A stretch of DNA of 64,000 nt from Agaribacter marinus (GTDB lineage Bacteria > Pseudomonadota > Gammaproteobacteria > Enterobacterales > Alteromonadaceae), in contig NZ_BSOT01000006.1 in NCBI RefSeq assembly GCF_030160655.1, forward strand, positions 682,001-746,000. The letters run 5' to 3'. The position numbers were made by a program, and so were the translations under genes. The notes under the pieces were generated by a model. The model had not been told where the DNA came from, did no database searches, and saw only the letters and a list, made by a program, of their open reading frames with translations. Of the stretch, positions 17,476-26,447 are shown piece by piece (position 1 is the stretch's first letter; each line of letters opens with the position of its first letter).

Positions 17476-19641
17476 TTAATGCTTACCTTGGTGTTGATTG
17501 TTATTTTGTATGTTTGCAATAAAATCAGTGACAGGCATAGGGCGACCATACATAAACCCTTGCGCGATATGGCATTTGTGGTCAATTAAATACTGTTGCT
17601 GAGCTTGTGTTTCAACTCCTTCAGCAATGACAGATAAATTTAAGCTATGCGCCATGGCAATAATGGCATTTACTATCGCTCTATCATCTTCGTTATCATC
17701 AATATCTTCAATAAACGAACGGTCTATTTTTAAGGTATCAATGGGAAGATGTTTTAAGTAAGACAATGAACAATAGCCGGTACCAAAGTCGTCAACTGAT
17801 ATATGAATACCCGTATCCTTAATTTCTTCTAGAAATAACTTCACTTTATTGTAGTTGTTGATTAACACGCCTTCTGTTACTTCAAGCTCTAGCAGATCTG
17901 GGTCAATATGGTGCTCTTCGATTTGATGTCGAAAGAAATTGATTAAATGTAAGTCATATATTTGTTTAGGCGAAAAATTTACGGTTATAGGTAGTTTAAC
18001 GCCCTGCTCTGATAGGCGTACTTGAATGTCACAGACAGTGGCAAAGACCCAGCGGCCAATGGTATTTATAAGGTCGCTGCGTTCTGCTATTGGAATAAAT
18101 TCGACAGGCGAAATTGTTTCACCATTTAGATGCCACCGCAGCAAGGCTTCTGCTTTGATTACCTCTTTGGACTCAATGTCAAAAATTGGCTGCAAGAATA
18201 CTTCCAGCTGATTCTGCTCTATCGCGTTTTTTAAGGCATTTTCAAGAAAAAGGCGCCGTTGGGAAGCTTGTTTCAATTTTTCGCTGTATACCACGATATC
18301 CTTGGACATCGATTTTTTAGCACTTGCTAAGGCTAAATCGGCGCAACTTATTAATTCTTCAGCATTGATTGCGTTTAATGGGAAATGTGAAACGCCAATT
18401 TTGACCGGCAATACACATTTTCGGTCGCTTTTGGTGAATAAGGCCTGTTTACTCATCGACACTATTTCATCAGAAAGTCGCAAAATACTTTGCTCATATT
18501 CGTTTTCGTTACTTCCTTTTGGTCTTCGACGTAAAATCATGAACTCATCTGCACCAACACGCGTCATAAAATCGCCATTTGTTAATATCGCGGACGTACG
18601 TTTTACCATTTGATTAAGCAGCTCATCACCATCAAGATAGCCATATAATTCGTTAACGCTTCGAAAGTTCACGATATCTATGCTTAATAAGGTAACAGCT
18701 TGCCGTTTCTTTATTTGTTTTTGTAGTTCTTGCCAAAAGTATTGTCTGTTTGGTAAACCAGTGAGTGGATCATGCAATGCTAAATCTTCATTGGTTTGCA
18801 ATAAATATTTTATGCGAGTGATATCACTAATCGTAAAAATCCAATAACTCACTTTACCGACGTCATTAAATACGGGGTTTATGTTCAATTTTAGCCATTT
18901 TTGTGGTGTAGGTGGCGCATGCCAATACAGCTCACCAGACCAAGGGTTGGGGTGATTGAATATTTCGCTTGTATTGTGATGTTGCCGTTTTATCAATGAC
19001 TCAATGATTACCAATATATTTTTTTCTGATTTGCTTTTCGAGCAATCAAAAATATCTCTAGCGGCTGGATTAATTTCAAGCGATTCAACGTTTTCGTTAG
19101 TAATGATAACGCCAATATCCGCATGTTTTATGGCTTGATGAAGAGGCAGCCCCAAACCTGACTGAGCAGTTTCTATCAATATGGAGCGAATTCTCTCGCT
19201 CAAATAATCGTGACGTTCAACGATTTCGTCATTCGAGATGAGCAATTCACGTGCAATTTGCAATGTTTCTTTTTGCTGACTGTAATACTCTGCAACATTG
19301 TTAATGACGAGTATCTGTTGTCTATCAATAATGGCGGCGATTGCTTCTAGATATAATTCGCCACCATCGGTAATTTCAGTCCATATTCCGCTTTTTATTT
19401 GGTTGTCATTGCAGCTTTTTTTAGCCTTGGAGTTTTCCCAAAAATCTACAGCATCAATCATAAAATCATCTAAGAAAATTGATTTATCTTCCAAGGTGTA
19501 TGTATCGACGGTTATTTCGTATTCAAATAGAGGCTTTAGCCAATCATGATTGCCTTCCAACAAAGTGAAACGTTGGTCTTCTTGTCGCTGGAAAACAGCG
19601 CAGTTAATGAGTCCTAGTGTTTGGATTAACGATGCGTGCAT
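17476..19641 (-). CDS. PAS-GGDEF-EAL protein, probable c-di-GMP phosphodiesterase
   Basis: 721 residues without a signal peptide or membrane span, so cytoplasmic. About 1-170 is a conserved-looking input region; about 175-285 is a PAS-like domain (HADIGVIITNENVESLEINP); about 290-455 is a GGDEF domain; about 465-715 is an EAL domain. The GGDEF signature reads GADEF, a departure that suggests poor or no cyclase activity. The EAL residues look intact: KAEALLRW, TVNFSPKQ, LELEVTEG, VDDFGTGYCSL and VIAEGVET. It is the last gene of a four-gene operon and starts two bases after the Ras-like GTPase, so it is probably that GTPase's output (inference). Confidence 0.9.
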   Translation of the reverse strand: MHASLIQTLGLINCAVFQRQEDQRFTLLEGNHDWLKPLFEYEITVDTYTLEDKSIFLDDFMIDAVDFWENSKAKKSCNDNQIKSGIWTEITDGGELYLEAIAAIIDRQQILVINNVAEYYSQQKETLQIARELLISNDEIVERHDYLSERIRSILIETAQSGLGLPLHQAIKHADIGVIITNENVESLEINPAARDIFDCSKSKSEKNILVIIESLIKRQHHNTSEIFNHPNPWSGELYWHAPPTPQKWLKLNINPVFNDVGKVSYWIFTISDITRIKYLLQTNEDLALHDPLTGLPNRQYFWQELQKQIKKRQAVTLLSIDIVNFRSVNELYGYLDGDELLNQMVKRTSAILTNGDFMTRVGADEFMILRRRPKGSNENEYEQSILRLSDEIVSMSKQALFTKSDRKCVLPVKIGVSHFPLNAINAEELISCADLALASAKKSMSKDIVVYSEKLKQASQRRLFLENALKNAIEQNQLEVFLQPIFDIESKEVIKAEALLRWHLNGETISPVEFIPIAERSDLINTIGRWVFATVCDIQVRLSEQGVKLPITVNFSPKQIYDLHLINFFRHQIEEHHIDPDLLELEVTEGVLINNYNKVKLFLEEIKDTGIHISVDDFGTGYCSLSYLKHLPIDTLKIDRSFIEDIDDNEDDRAIVNAIIAMAHSLNLSVIAEGVETQAQQQYLIDHKCHIAQGFMYGRPMPVTDFIANIQNNNQHQGKH

Positions 19642-19643
19642 GA

Positions 19644-20138
19644 TTACTCCATAGTGACGATTTGGCTCATGGCCTCGAACATGGCATTTACTTGACTACC
19701 TGTCTTTGCACTCGTTCTAAATGTTTTTTTGAAACAAGCGGTATGCTTACTGACAGTATCTTCACACCAATTGATAGAAGGGGCTAAATCACTCTTATTA
19801 ATGGCGAGAATCGAAGGGGCATCAGTATGCTCGCTGGCTAAATCGTGTAGCTCCATGACTTCGGGGATTGAGGCAAAACGGCTGGTATCTGCCACAAATA
19901 TTATGCCTGAGCAACCTCGTAAGTATCTAGGGTTAAATCCCGTGTATCGGTCCACACCTTCAAGATCCCATAACAGCAGTTGAACCGGTGTATAGCCGCC
20001 ACTGACTATCTTCTTATCTACTTTGACGCCGATTGAGGTTAAATATTTTTCTGAAAATATTCCCTCAACAAATTGCTTGATTAAGCTTGTTTTACCCACG
20101 CCGCTGGGGCCTAGGATGCATATTTTTTTTTGCAACAT
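19644..20138 (-). CDS. Ras-like small GTPase
   Basis: 164 residues. The P-loop is GPSGVGKTS (10-18), a switch I-like YLTSIG follows at 32-37, the DxxG motif is DLEG (58-61), and NKSD and SAK are the base-specificity motifs. Overall it resembles Ras/Rab-like bacterial GTPases such as MglA. The residue equivalent to Ras Gln61 is Val62, so intrinsic hydrolysis is expected to be slow and a partner may be needed. It lies 115 bases after the membrane OmpA-type protein and two bases before the EAL protein. Confidence 0.85.
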   Translation of the reverse strand: MLQKKICILGPSGVGKTSLIKQFVEGIFSEKYLTSIGVKVDKKIVSGGYTPVQLLLWDLEGVDRYTGFNPRYLRGCSGIIFVADTSRFASIPEVMELHDLASEHTDAPSILAINKSDLAPSINWCEDTVSKHTACFKKTFRTSAKTGSQVNAMFEAMSQIVTME

Positions 20139-20253
20139 ATATTATTTACACACGTTCATACTGGTAGAGTCAGCATGGATTGATTTATCAGATTTTTAAT
20201 CCTTACTATGCACTTTTCGGCACAATAAACCTATTGAGTCGGTCGACATTTCG

Positions 20254-21993
20254 CTAATACATTATTGCGAAAATCGCTTTTCTAGCATTTGAGTTTAGTC
20301 CATTTGTTTCAACTTGTCCTATCGCTACCGTCTGTAAAAATGACGCGTTTACTCCGTGCTGTACGAGTCTATTTTTAACATTCTCCGCCCGCTCAATGCT
20401 GAGCATCTGATTTCTATCTTGTGTGCCTTGGGTATCACTAGTACCCAATACCAATAATAGCGCCTTTTTGTTCAATTGTTCAGCAACAATTTGAATTTTA
20501 TTGAATTTTTCACTAATGATTTTGATTTTTTCAGCTTCAAATTGAGGTATGTCACTTTGGTTTACCGCGAATTCAATACGGATATTTGAAATTTCACCTA
20601 TTAATTTACCTAACAAGTGCTGTATTGCATTGGTATCTATCGAGTTAGTCGATGCAATATTTTGTATGTGAGATATGTCACCGAGCAATTTATCACTGTC
20701 TACTCCAGGAATGTTTCTTAGCATTGATTCAAGTAAAATTACATCGCCTGTGTGGAGTTGGCTTTCCATCCCATGTTGAATGGATAATCGTCCTTTGGCA
20801 TACATGATCTGCGGGAATTGGCGAAGCACATCATTTATCTTTTGAGTTACAACATCATTGCTTAGAGAAATGACGGAAATCTCGTTAACCTTTACACGGT
20901 TTTTATCAATCGACTGATTGCCCATCCAGTCCTCGATGGATATTGCGGAAGGATCTCGCATGACTGTTACTTCGACATTACGAATGTCTGATATCTCCGC
21001 ATGTGTCAGAGTAATGCCGTTTTGGCCAGTAAGCCCATTTTCAAAAGTAGTTACGATATTTGATGCTTGCCAATATAAAAAAGATAGCCACCCAAGGAAC
21101 AACCCCGCGGCGCCAAGCAATATAATTGCAAGCCAGGTGTTTTTTTGTTGAGAACTCTTTTGTTCCTCGAGTAGGCATGCTTGAAGTGTACTTTCGACTA
21201 CGCTAAATGTGCTTGTGTCACCATTAAATTTATGGAGTTCATCAACGTACATCTTGTGAATATATTCTAGGCTCGTTTGCAATTGATGTTTTGCTGAAGG
21301 AGAAATTGTGCCTGTTACTGAGGCGACTAGGAGAGCAGACGGCCCTTGTTTTAAATATAAGGAAAACTCCTTAGTTTTTATCTCCGCTAATTCCTGCTCA
21401 CTTCCTCCGCTATGCGTCGAGAAAGAATCAGCGACAAAATCGTTTATTGCCGTTAGCATTGAAGATATTAGTTCTGAGTTTTCATTATCGACGCTATTGG
21501 CGGATGCCGAATGCAACAAGATGCCTGTTTCTTTATGAATAAGTAACACTTGATGGATTTTATATATGTGGGTCTGTGCGATCACATATTTTGCGTAGGA
21601 CATGCCTGAGCGCCATGCTTGATAACGCCATTTAAGTCCACGAAAAGACAAAGAGCTTTCGATTATATCGTTCGTTTTTTCGATGAATTCTCGTAAGCTA
21701 GCGGCTACGTATTTCCTGACTAAATCCCCGACTAACGGAAATATATAATCAATTAATTCTTTTCGTTGCTGTTTGAAGGATTTTTGAATGGAGTGCTCGA
21801 CGACTGGCAACAGGACCTGTGATACGCTGTTGTCTTGCTTTTCCCTATCGTTAATAGCCTCTGAAACGACGTCTTTTACCATCTGCCGCGCGTTACGCTG
21901 CATTTCAGCTTGTTGCTTGGTAAGTGGTTCTTGAAGTAATACCTTGCGAAGTTTCTCTAAATCTTCTTTCGCTCGGGTTTGAATATCAGACAT
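20254..21993 (-). CDS. Inner-membrane protein with roadblock-like cytoplasmic region and periplasmic OmpA domain
   Basis: 579 residues. About 1-130 is helical and charged; about 145-255 (HQVLLIHKETGILLHSASA, then SSMLTAINDFVADSFS) looks like a roadblock/longin-type domain. One membrane span follows at about 270-292 (WLAIILLGAAGLFLGWLSF). The periplasmic part has a BON-like segment and a C-terminal OmpA-type region (about 480-575, LLVLGTSDTQGTQDRNQMLS). Roadblock domains are classic partners of small Ras-like GTPases, one of which is encoded next. I recall related proteins beside GTPases in other proteobacteria, but know of no established function. It starts 12 bases after the coiled-coil gene. 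Confidence 0.75.
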   Translation of the reverse strand: MSDIQTRAKEDLEKLRKVLLQEPLTKQQAEMQRNARQMVKDVVSEAINDREKQDNSVSQVLLPVVEHSIQKSFKQQRKELIDYIFPLVGDLVRKYVAASLREFIEKTNDIIESSLSFRGLKWRYQAWRSGMSYAKYVIAQTHIYKIHQVLLIHKETGILLHSASANSVDNENSELISSMLTAINDFVADSFSTHSGGSEQELAEIKTKEFSLYLKQGPSALLVASVTGTISPSAKHQLQTSLEYIHKMYVDELHKFNGDTSTFSVVESTLQACLLEEQKSSQQKNTWLAIILLGAAGLFLGWLSFLYWQASNIVTTFENGLTGQNGITLTHAEISDIRNVEVTVMRDPSAISIEDWMGNQSIDKNRVKVNEISVISLSNDVVTQKINDVLRQFPQIMYAKGRLSIQHGMESQLHTGDVILLESMLRNIPGVDSDKLLGDISHIQNIASTNSIDTNAIQHLLGKLIGEISNIRIEFAVNQSDIPQFEAEKIKIISEKFNKIQIVAEQLNKKALLLVLGTSDTQGTQDRNQMLSIERAENVKNRLVQHGVNASFLQTVAIGQVETNGLNSNARKAIFAIMY

Positions 21994-22005
21994 TTTTTAC
22001 GGTAA

Positions 22006-22530
22006 CTATTCGTCTGCGTCAAGGTTAGTTGCAACATTCGCCAGCAGTTGCGCGAGTGTTTTTCGGTCCGTTTTAGAGCTAGTTAAATCCTTAGACACCG
22101 CGTCTAGTTTTGTCATCAATCGCTCAACTGCATCGGCTAAATCTGCTTGCAATGCATTTACTTCGTTGTCCATTCTTGCATGCAAATTTTTTGCTTCATC
22201 TCGGCCAGCATTCTCTGCCATTTCAATTTGGCTGTTAAGACGCTCTGTAATTTCAATGAGTTTTTGTTGATTTGTGTCTTGCGTGTTGTCAGTGTCGTTT
22301 AACTTGCTAAGTAGTATCTGTTGATTTTCAGCAATATTTTTTTGCATGTCAGAAAACTGCAAAGATATCTGGGTTTGTATTTGTTGCATTTCGTCACTGA
22401 GTCGCTGATTTAACGCATCGATCTTTTCATCGAGTTCTTGTTTAGCTGCACCAAATACAATCATCCTTAATTGTTCTAAGTCGCCTAAGGCATCATTTGA
22501 CGCCTTTGCTGAGGTTACCTTTGTCGTCAT
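22006..22530 (-). CDS. Coiled-coil protein of the GTPase operon
   Basis: 174 residues, without a signal peptide or membrane span. Nearly all of it is heptad-rich helix (about 20-150). The N-terminal LGDLEQLRMIVFG resembles KEDLEKLRKVLLQ at the start of the next gene product, suggesting a shared docking motif. The C-terminal TDRKTLAQLLANVATNL looks like a second conserved element. It is the first gene of the operon. No enzymatic function is visible; a scaffold or adaptor role is an inference. Confidence 0.75.
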   Translation of the reverse strand: MTTKVTSAKASNDALGDLEQLRMIVFGAAKQELDEKIDALNQRLSDEMQQIQTQISLQFSDMQKNIAENQQILLSKLNDTDNTQDTNQQKLIEITERLNSQIEMAENAGRDEAKNLHARMDNEVNALQADLADAVERLMTKLDAVSKDLTSSKTDRKTLAQLLANVATNLDADE

Positions 22531-22681
22531 AATACAATCCTTGAATTCGAAACGCCGCGTTAAAACGCAAGTTGATTCTCACAATGTATACAATTCGTAC
22601 TGCTTACTCAATTATTTATGAAAAGATATTCAAATTTCGTTAGTATAAATTCAATAATAACAAGAGCTAGGAAACTTAGGT

Positions 22682-24283
22682 TTGTCTAAAGACTCGGTAT
22701 CAAACACAGAAAAAAATGCACAGATAGAGAATTCAGGATGGTTCTCAAAATTCCTATCCACCGTCGAATGGTTGGGGAATTTGCTTCCTCACCCAATAAC
22801 ACTCTTTGCGTCGTTAGCCCTATTCATTGTTGTCCTAAGTGGTATTTTAGGGTATTTCGATGTGTCTGTCCTTGATCCGCGACCAGAAGGTGCAAAAGGC
22901 AGATCCGCAGACGGTATTATTGAGGTTGTATCCTTACTCAACGCTGAAGGTTTACAACGAATTGTTACAGGCCTAGTGACAAATTTTACGGGGTTTGCGC
23001 CTTTAGGTACTGTCTTAGTCGCATTGCTGGGAGTGTCTGTTGCTGAGCATTCTGGTCTATTGAGCACGATGATGCGCGCAATGGTAATGAATGCCTCTAA
23101 AACAGGTGTGACTGTGGTGATTGTGTTCGCGGGTGTTATCTCTAATACCGCGTCTGAATTGGGGTATGTCGTGCTGGTTCCGCTTGCAGCAATGATCTTT
23201 CATTCGCTGGGAAGGCATCCTTTAGCTGGTCTAGCCGCTGCATTTGCAGGCGTGTCTGCTGGATATAGTGCTAATTTATTTATTGGTACTGTGGATCCGT
23301 TGCTTTCTGGGATTACGCAGGACGCTGCTCGCATGTTGGATTCCGAGTATGTCGTTGGCCCTGAAATGAATTGGTATTTTATGGCAATTAGTACGTTTGC
23401 CGTGGCAATTATGGGCGCCGTCGTCACGGCAAAGGTTGTCGAGCCAAGACTTGGCACATATGACCCTGCTGAAGCGTCAATTGACCTTGGCAAACAAACG
23501 ATGGTGTTTCCGTCTAAACAAGAGATTAAAGCGATGAAATGGGCTGGTGTGTCGTTCGTTGTCGTATGCGCGATTCTTGCTTTAACCATCGTGCCTGAAA
23601 ACGGTATATTGAGAAACCCCGATACCGGAAAAGTGACCGGTAGCCCATTTTTAAAAGGCATCGTCGCGTTTATTTTCATCACGTTTGCGATTCCTGGCTT
23701 TGTGTATGGTCGAGTAGCCGGCACCATGAAAAACGATCGGGATGTTATAGACGCCATGGCGAAAAGCATGAGCTCCATGGGGTTATATATTACGCTCGTA
23801 TTTTTCGCAGCACAGTTTGTTGCGTTCTTTAAATGGACGAATCTTGGTACTGTGCTTGCTGTAAAAGGAGCCGCATTTTTACAAGCTACCGGCTTGGATG
23901 GCCCTGAAGTATTTATGCTATTTATTATTATGTGCGGAATCGTCAACTTATCGCTTGGCAGTGCATCGGCGCAGTGGGCGGTCACGGCTCCTATTTTTGT
24001 CCCGATGTTGATGTTAATCGGTTATGCACCTGAAACCATTCAAGCAGCCTATCGAATTGGTGATTCAGTGACGAATGTGATTTCTCCTATGATGAGTTAT
24101 TTTGGATTAATTTTGGCAATCGCCGCGAGGTATAAAAAAGATATTGGGATGGGCACCTTAATAGCGACGATGCTGCCTTACAGTATGGTATTTATTGTTG
24201 GTTGGACTATTCTGTTCTACTTATGGGTATTCTTGTTTGGTATGCCAGTTGGTCCGGGAGCAGAAACGTATTATGTTGCTTAA
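22682..24283 (+). CDS. AbgT-family transporter
   Basis: This 533-residue inner-membrane protein has about 11-13 hydrophobic segments. It resembles AbgT/MtrF transporters, known for p-aminobenzoyl-glutamate uptake or sulfonamide efflux. Typical stretches are WLGNLLPHPITLFASLALF, the conserved VVFAGVISNTASELGYVVL and the C-terminal SVTNVISPMMSYFGLIL. The start is a TTG at 22682 after AGGAAACTTAGG. The substrate cannot be told. It is divergent from the coiled-coil gene and followed by hemH. Confidence 0.9.
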   Translation: MSKDSVSNTEKNAQIENSGWFSKFLSTVEWLGNLLPHPITLFASLALFIVVLSGILGYFDVSVLDPRPEGAKGRSADGIIEVVSLLNAEGLQRIVTGLVTNFTGFAPLGTVLVALLGVSVAEHSGLLSTMMRAMVMNASKTGVTVVIVFAGVISNTASELGYVVLVPLAAMIFHSLGRHPLAGLAAAFAGVSAGYSANLFIGTVDPLLSGITQDAARMLDSEYVVGPEMNWYFMAISTFAVAIMGAVVTAKVVEPRLGTYDPAEASIDLGKQTMVFPSKQEIKAMKWAGVSFVVVCAILALTIVPENGILRNPDTGKVTGSPFLKGIVAFIFITFAIPGFVYGRVAGTMKNDRDVIDAMAKSMSSMGLYITLVFFAAQFVAFFKWTNLGTVLAVKGAAFLQATGLDGPEVFMLFIIMCGIVNLSLGSASAQWAVTAPIFVPMLMLIGYAPETIQAAYRIGDSVTNVISPMMSYFGLILAIAARYKKDIGMGTLIATMLPYSMVFIVGWTILFYLWVFLFGMPVGPGAETYYVA

Positions 24284-24299
24284 GCCAAAACATTTTTGT

Positions 24300-24325
24300 C
24301 GGTGCTTATGGTCTTGTGAGCACCG
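24300..24325 (+). terminator. Weak stem-loop after the AbgT gene
   Basis: CGGTGCT (24300-24306) pairs with AGCACCG (24319-24325) around a 12-base loop. No T-run follows, so termination would be weak. Confidence 0.35.
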
Positions 24326-24365
24326 TTGATTCGTATCTACATAAAAATATAATGACTGGACAAAG

Positions 24366-25460
24366 ATGAAGTATCGTTCACAAGAAAGTTTTACCCACGA
24401 ACAAGCTGACAAAATAGGCGTATTAGTCACCAATTTAGGTACGCCAGATGCCCCTACGAAGCAGGCGTTACGTCCGTATTTAAAACAGTTTCTGTCTGAT
24501 CCTCGTGTGGTTGAAGTGCCCAAGCTGATTTGGTGGTTTGTATTGAACGGTGTTATTTTGAATATTCGCCCAAAACGCTCGGCGCATGCTTACAGTACTG
24601 TTTGGACAGAAGAGGGTTCACCACTACTGACACACACCAAAGCGCAAGCAAAGGGCATTACTGAACGTATTCATGCAGCCTATGGTAATAAAGTACTTGT
24701 CGAGTATGCGATGCGTTACGGACAGCCGTCTATCGAAAGTGCAATCGATCGCTTACTGAATCAGGGCGTACGAAAGCTGTTCGTCCTGCCATTGTATCCA
24801 CAATATTGCGCATCTACTTCTGGTTCTACGTTCGATGCAGTTGCGAACGATTTTACGCAACGCCGTTGGTTACCAGAGCTACGTTTTTTGAATCAGTATC
24901 ATGACTACGACGACTATATTGCATGTGTCGCTGAAAAAATTGAAAGGCACTGGCAAACTAATGGAAAAGCCGACAGGTTGATATTTTCTTATCATGGCAT
25001 TCCAAAACGTTACTTAATGAATGGAGACCCTTATCACTGTCAATGTTATAAAACTACTCGCTTAGTGGCAGAAAAGTTGGGCATATCTGAAGACGAATAC
25101 ATGACATGTTTTCAATCTCGTTTTGGTAGAGAAGAATGGTTAACACCTTATACTGACGAAACTCTAAAGCAGTTGCCCGAAGAGGGCGTAAAGAGTGTGC
25201 AAATGGTTTGTCCTGGATTTTCTTCAGATTGTTTAGAAACTATTGAAGAAATTGGTGTCGAAAATAGAGATTACTTTATGGCATCAGGCGGTGAGCGTTA
25301 CGAGTATATTGCCGCCTTAAATAGTGATACTAGTCATTTGGATATGTTGACCACACTTATCAAACAAAACATAGATGACTGGTGTTCTGCGGATGATGGG
25401 CTTGGACACCAAAATACACGTAGAGAATCGCTTGCCAAGCAATTAGGGGCGAAAAAGTGA
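24366..25460 (+). CDS. hemH: Ferrochelatase HemH
   Basis: The 364-residue enzyme inserts Fe(II) into protoporphyrin IX, the last step of haem synthesis. GVLVTNLGTPDAPT opens the fold. FVLPLYPQYCASTSGSTFDA, the catalytic-histidine motif LIFSYHGIPKRYL, and VCPGFSSDCLETIEEI are family signatures. It overlaps the DUF4112 gene by four bases. Confidence 0.96.
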   Translation: MKYRSQESFTHEQADKIGVLVTNLGTPDAPTKQALRPYLKQFLSDPRVVEVPKLIWWFVLNGVILNIRPKRSAHAYSTVWTEEGSPLLTHTKAQAKGITERIHAAYGNKVLVEYAMRYGQPSIESAIDRLLNQGVRKLFVLPLYPQYCASTSGSTFDAVANDFTQRRWLPELRFLNQYHDYDDYIACVAEKIERHWQTNGKADRLIFSYHGIPKRYLMNGDPYHCQCYKTTRLVAEKLGISEDEYMTCFQSRFGREEWLTPYTDETLKQLPEEGVKSVQMVCPGFSSDCLETIEEIGVENRDYFMASGGERYEYIAALNSDTSHLDMLTTLIKQNIDDWCSADDGLGHQNTRRESLAKQLGAKK

Positions 25461-26014
25461 GTGACAAACAAGGCATTGACGAAAAGCATGTCAATGACAA
25501 TGCTGAAACGCTAGCAGATAGTAAAATTGAAAACGGCTTATCAAGTGGGCGAACTAGCTCTTCAACGCTGAGCACAACGTCATCAGACGCTTTTCCTGAC
25601 GAAAGTTTTAGAGCGCCCGATGAGTTGCTAAACGCACAGGCGCTTGCAAATCTCTTAGATACAGCGGTCAGAATACCTTTTGTAGGCATTAAAGTCGGCC
25701 TCGATTTTTTAATTGGCTTAATTCCCGGAGTCGGCGATACCTTAATGTTATTGGCTTCGTTAAGGATTGTTTACTTAGGGAAAAAGATGAATCTACCAAA
25801 ACCTTTGATGCATAAAATGATCCGTAATGCGGTGATAGATTATGGTTTAGGTTTTATTCCAATCGTGGGCGACATTATCGATTTATTCTTCAAGGCTAAC
25901 CAAAGAAATGTGCGTATCATGGAGCAATATTGGGTCGCTGAAAACAAAGATATTATCGACGCGATTGCAAAACGCAAATATGAAGAGTGGGAAAGAAACA
26001 ACAAGCCCGAATAA
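25457..26014 (+). CDS. DUF4112 membrane-associated protein
   Basis: 185 residues. The start is a GTG inside the end of hemH (GTGA overlap), so translation is coupled. About 55 serine- and acid-rich disordered residues precede a domain with two glycine-rich hydrophobic repeats (IGVKVGLDFLIGLIPGVGDT-like and YGLGFIPIVGDIIDLFFKAN). The LIPGVGDT and IPIVGDIID motifs mark DUF4112. No function is established for the family as far as I know. Confidence 0.85.
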   Translation: MSDKQGIDEKHVNDNAETLADSKIENGLSSGRTSSSTLSTTSSDAFPDESFRAPDELLNAQALANLLDTAVRIPFVGIKVGLDFLIGLIPGVGDTLMLLASLRIVYLGKKMNLPKPLMHKMIRNAVIDYGLGFIPIVGDIIDLFFKANQRNVRIMEQYWVAENKDIIDAIAKRKYEEWERNNKPE

Positions 26015-26036
26015 AGCAAATGCTATTTGCCTTGAT

Positions 26037-26399
26037 TCACGCAATATAGCGATATGTTTCTAGGTCACTGAGAGATACTATTTCTAAGGATTTGCTGTTA
26101 GTGGCGTCCAAAATAACAAATGGAGCTGCACCAACTGATAATGCTTGTTTCCAACGTATTGCGCAAAGACACCAGCGATCGCCAGCGTTTAGTCCATTAA
26201 ACCCATACATCGGGTTAGGAGATATCAAGTCATTGCCAACTGATTTTGAATGGGCTAAAAACTCATCTGTCATAATGGCACAGATGCTATGGTTGCCGGT
26301 GTCACCAGTAGGTACGTAACAAAAGCCTTCTCGAGTGAATCCAGTATTTCCGCAACATAGTTGCAAAGGTTTGCCGTAAACATTCGTTTCGTTAGCCAT
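26037..26399 (-). CDS. DUF2237 family protein
   Basis: 120 residues. NVYGKPLQLCC, GFTREGFCYVP, GNHSICAIMTDEFLAHSKS and GDRWCLCAIRWKQAL match the conserved blocks of DUF2237 (COG3651), with several conserved cysteines. There is no signal peptide. The biochemical role is unknown. It converges on the DUF4112 gene and is divergent from ubiG. Confidence 0.88.
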   Translation of the reverse strand: MANETNVYGKPLQLCCGNTGFTREGFCYVPTGDTGNHSICAIMTDEFLAHSKSVGNDLISPNPMYGFNGLNAGDRWCLCAIRWKQALSVGAAPFVILDATNSKSLEIVSLSDLETYRYIA

Positions 26400-26447
26400 A
26401 GGGTATTCAATAAACTCGTAACAAAAAAAGAAATCATAAGGTGTACG

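Noticed and set aside
23200-23985. Long antisense frame opposite the AbgT transporter gene
   Set aside because: It shadows a clear membrane-protein gene, and its composition reflects the complementary strand; no motif or ribosome site.
24300-24325. Strong terminator after the AbgT gene
   Set aside because: The stem is seven pairs with a 12-base loop and no T-run, so it was kept only as a weak stem-loop.
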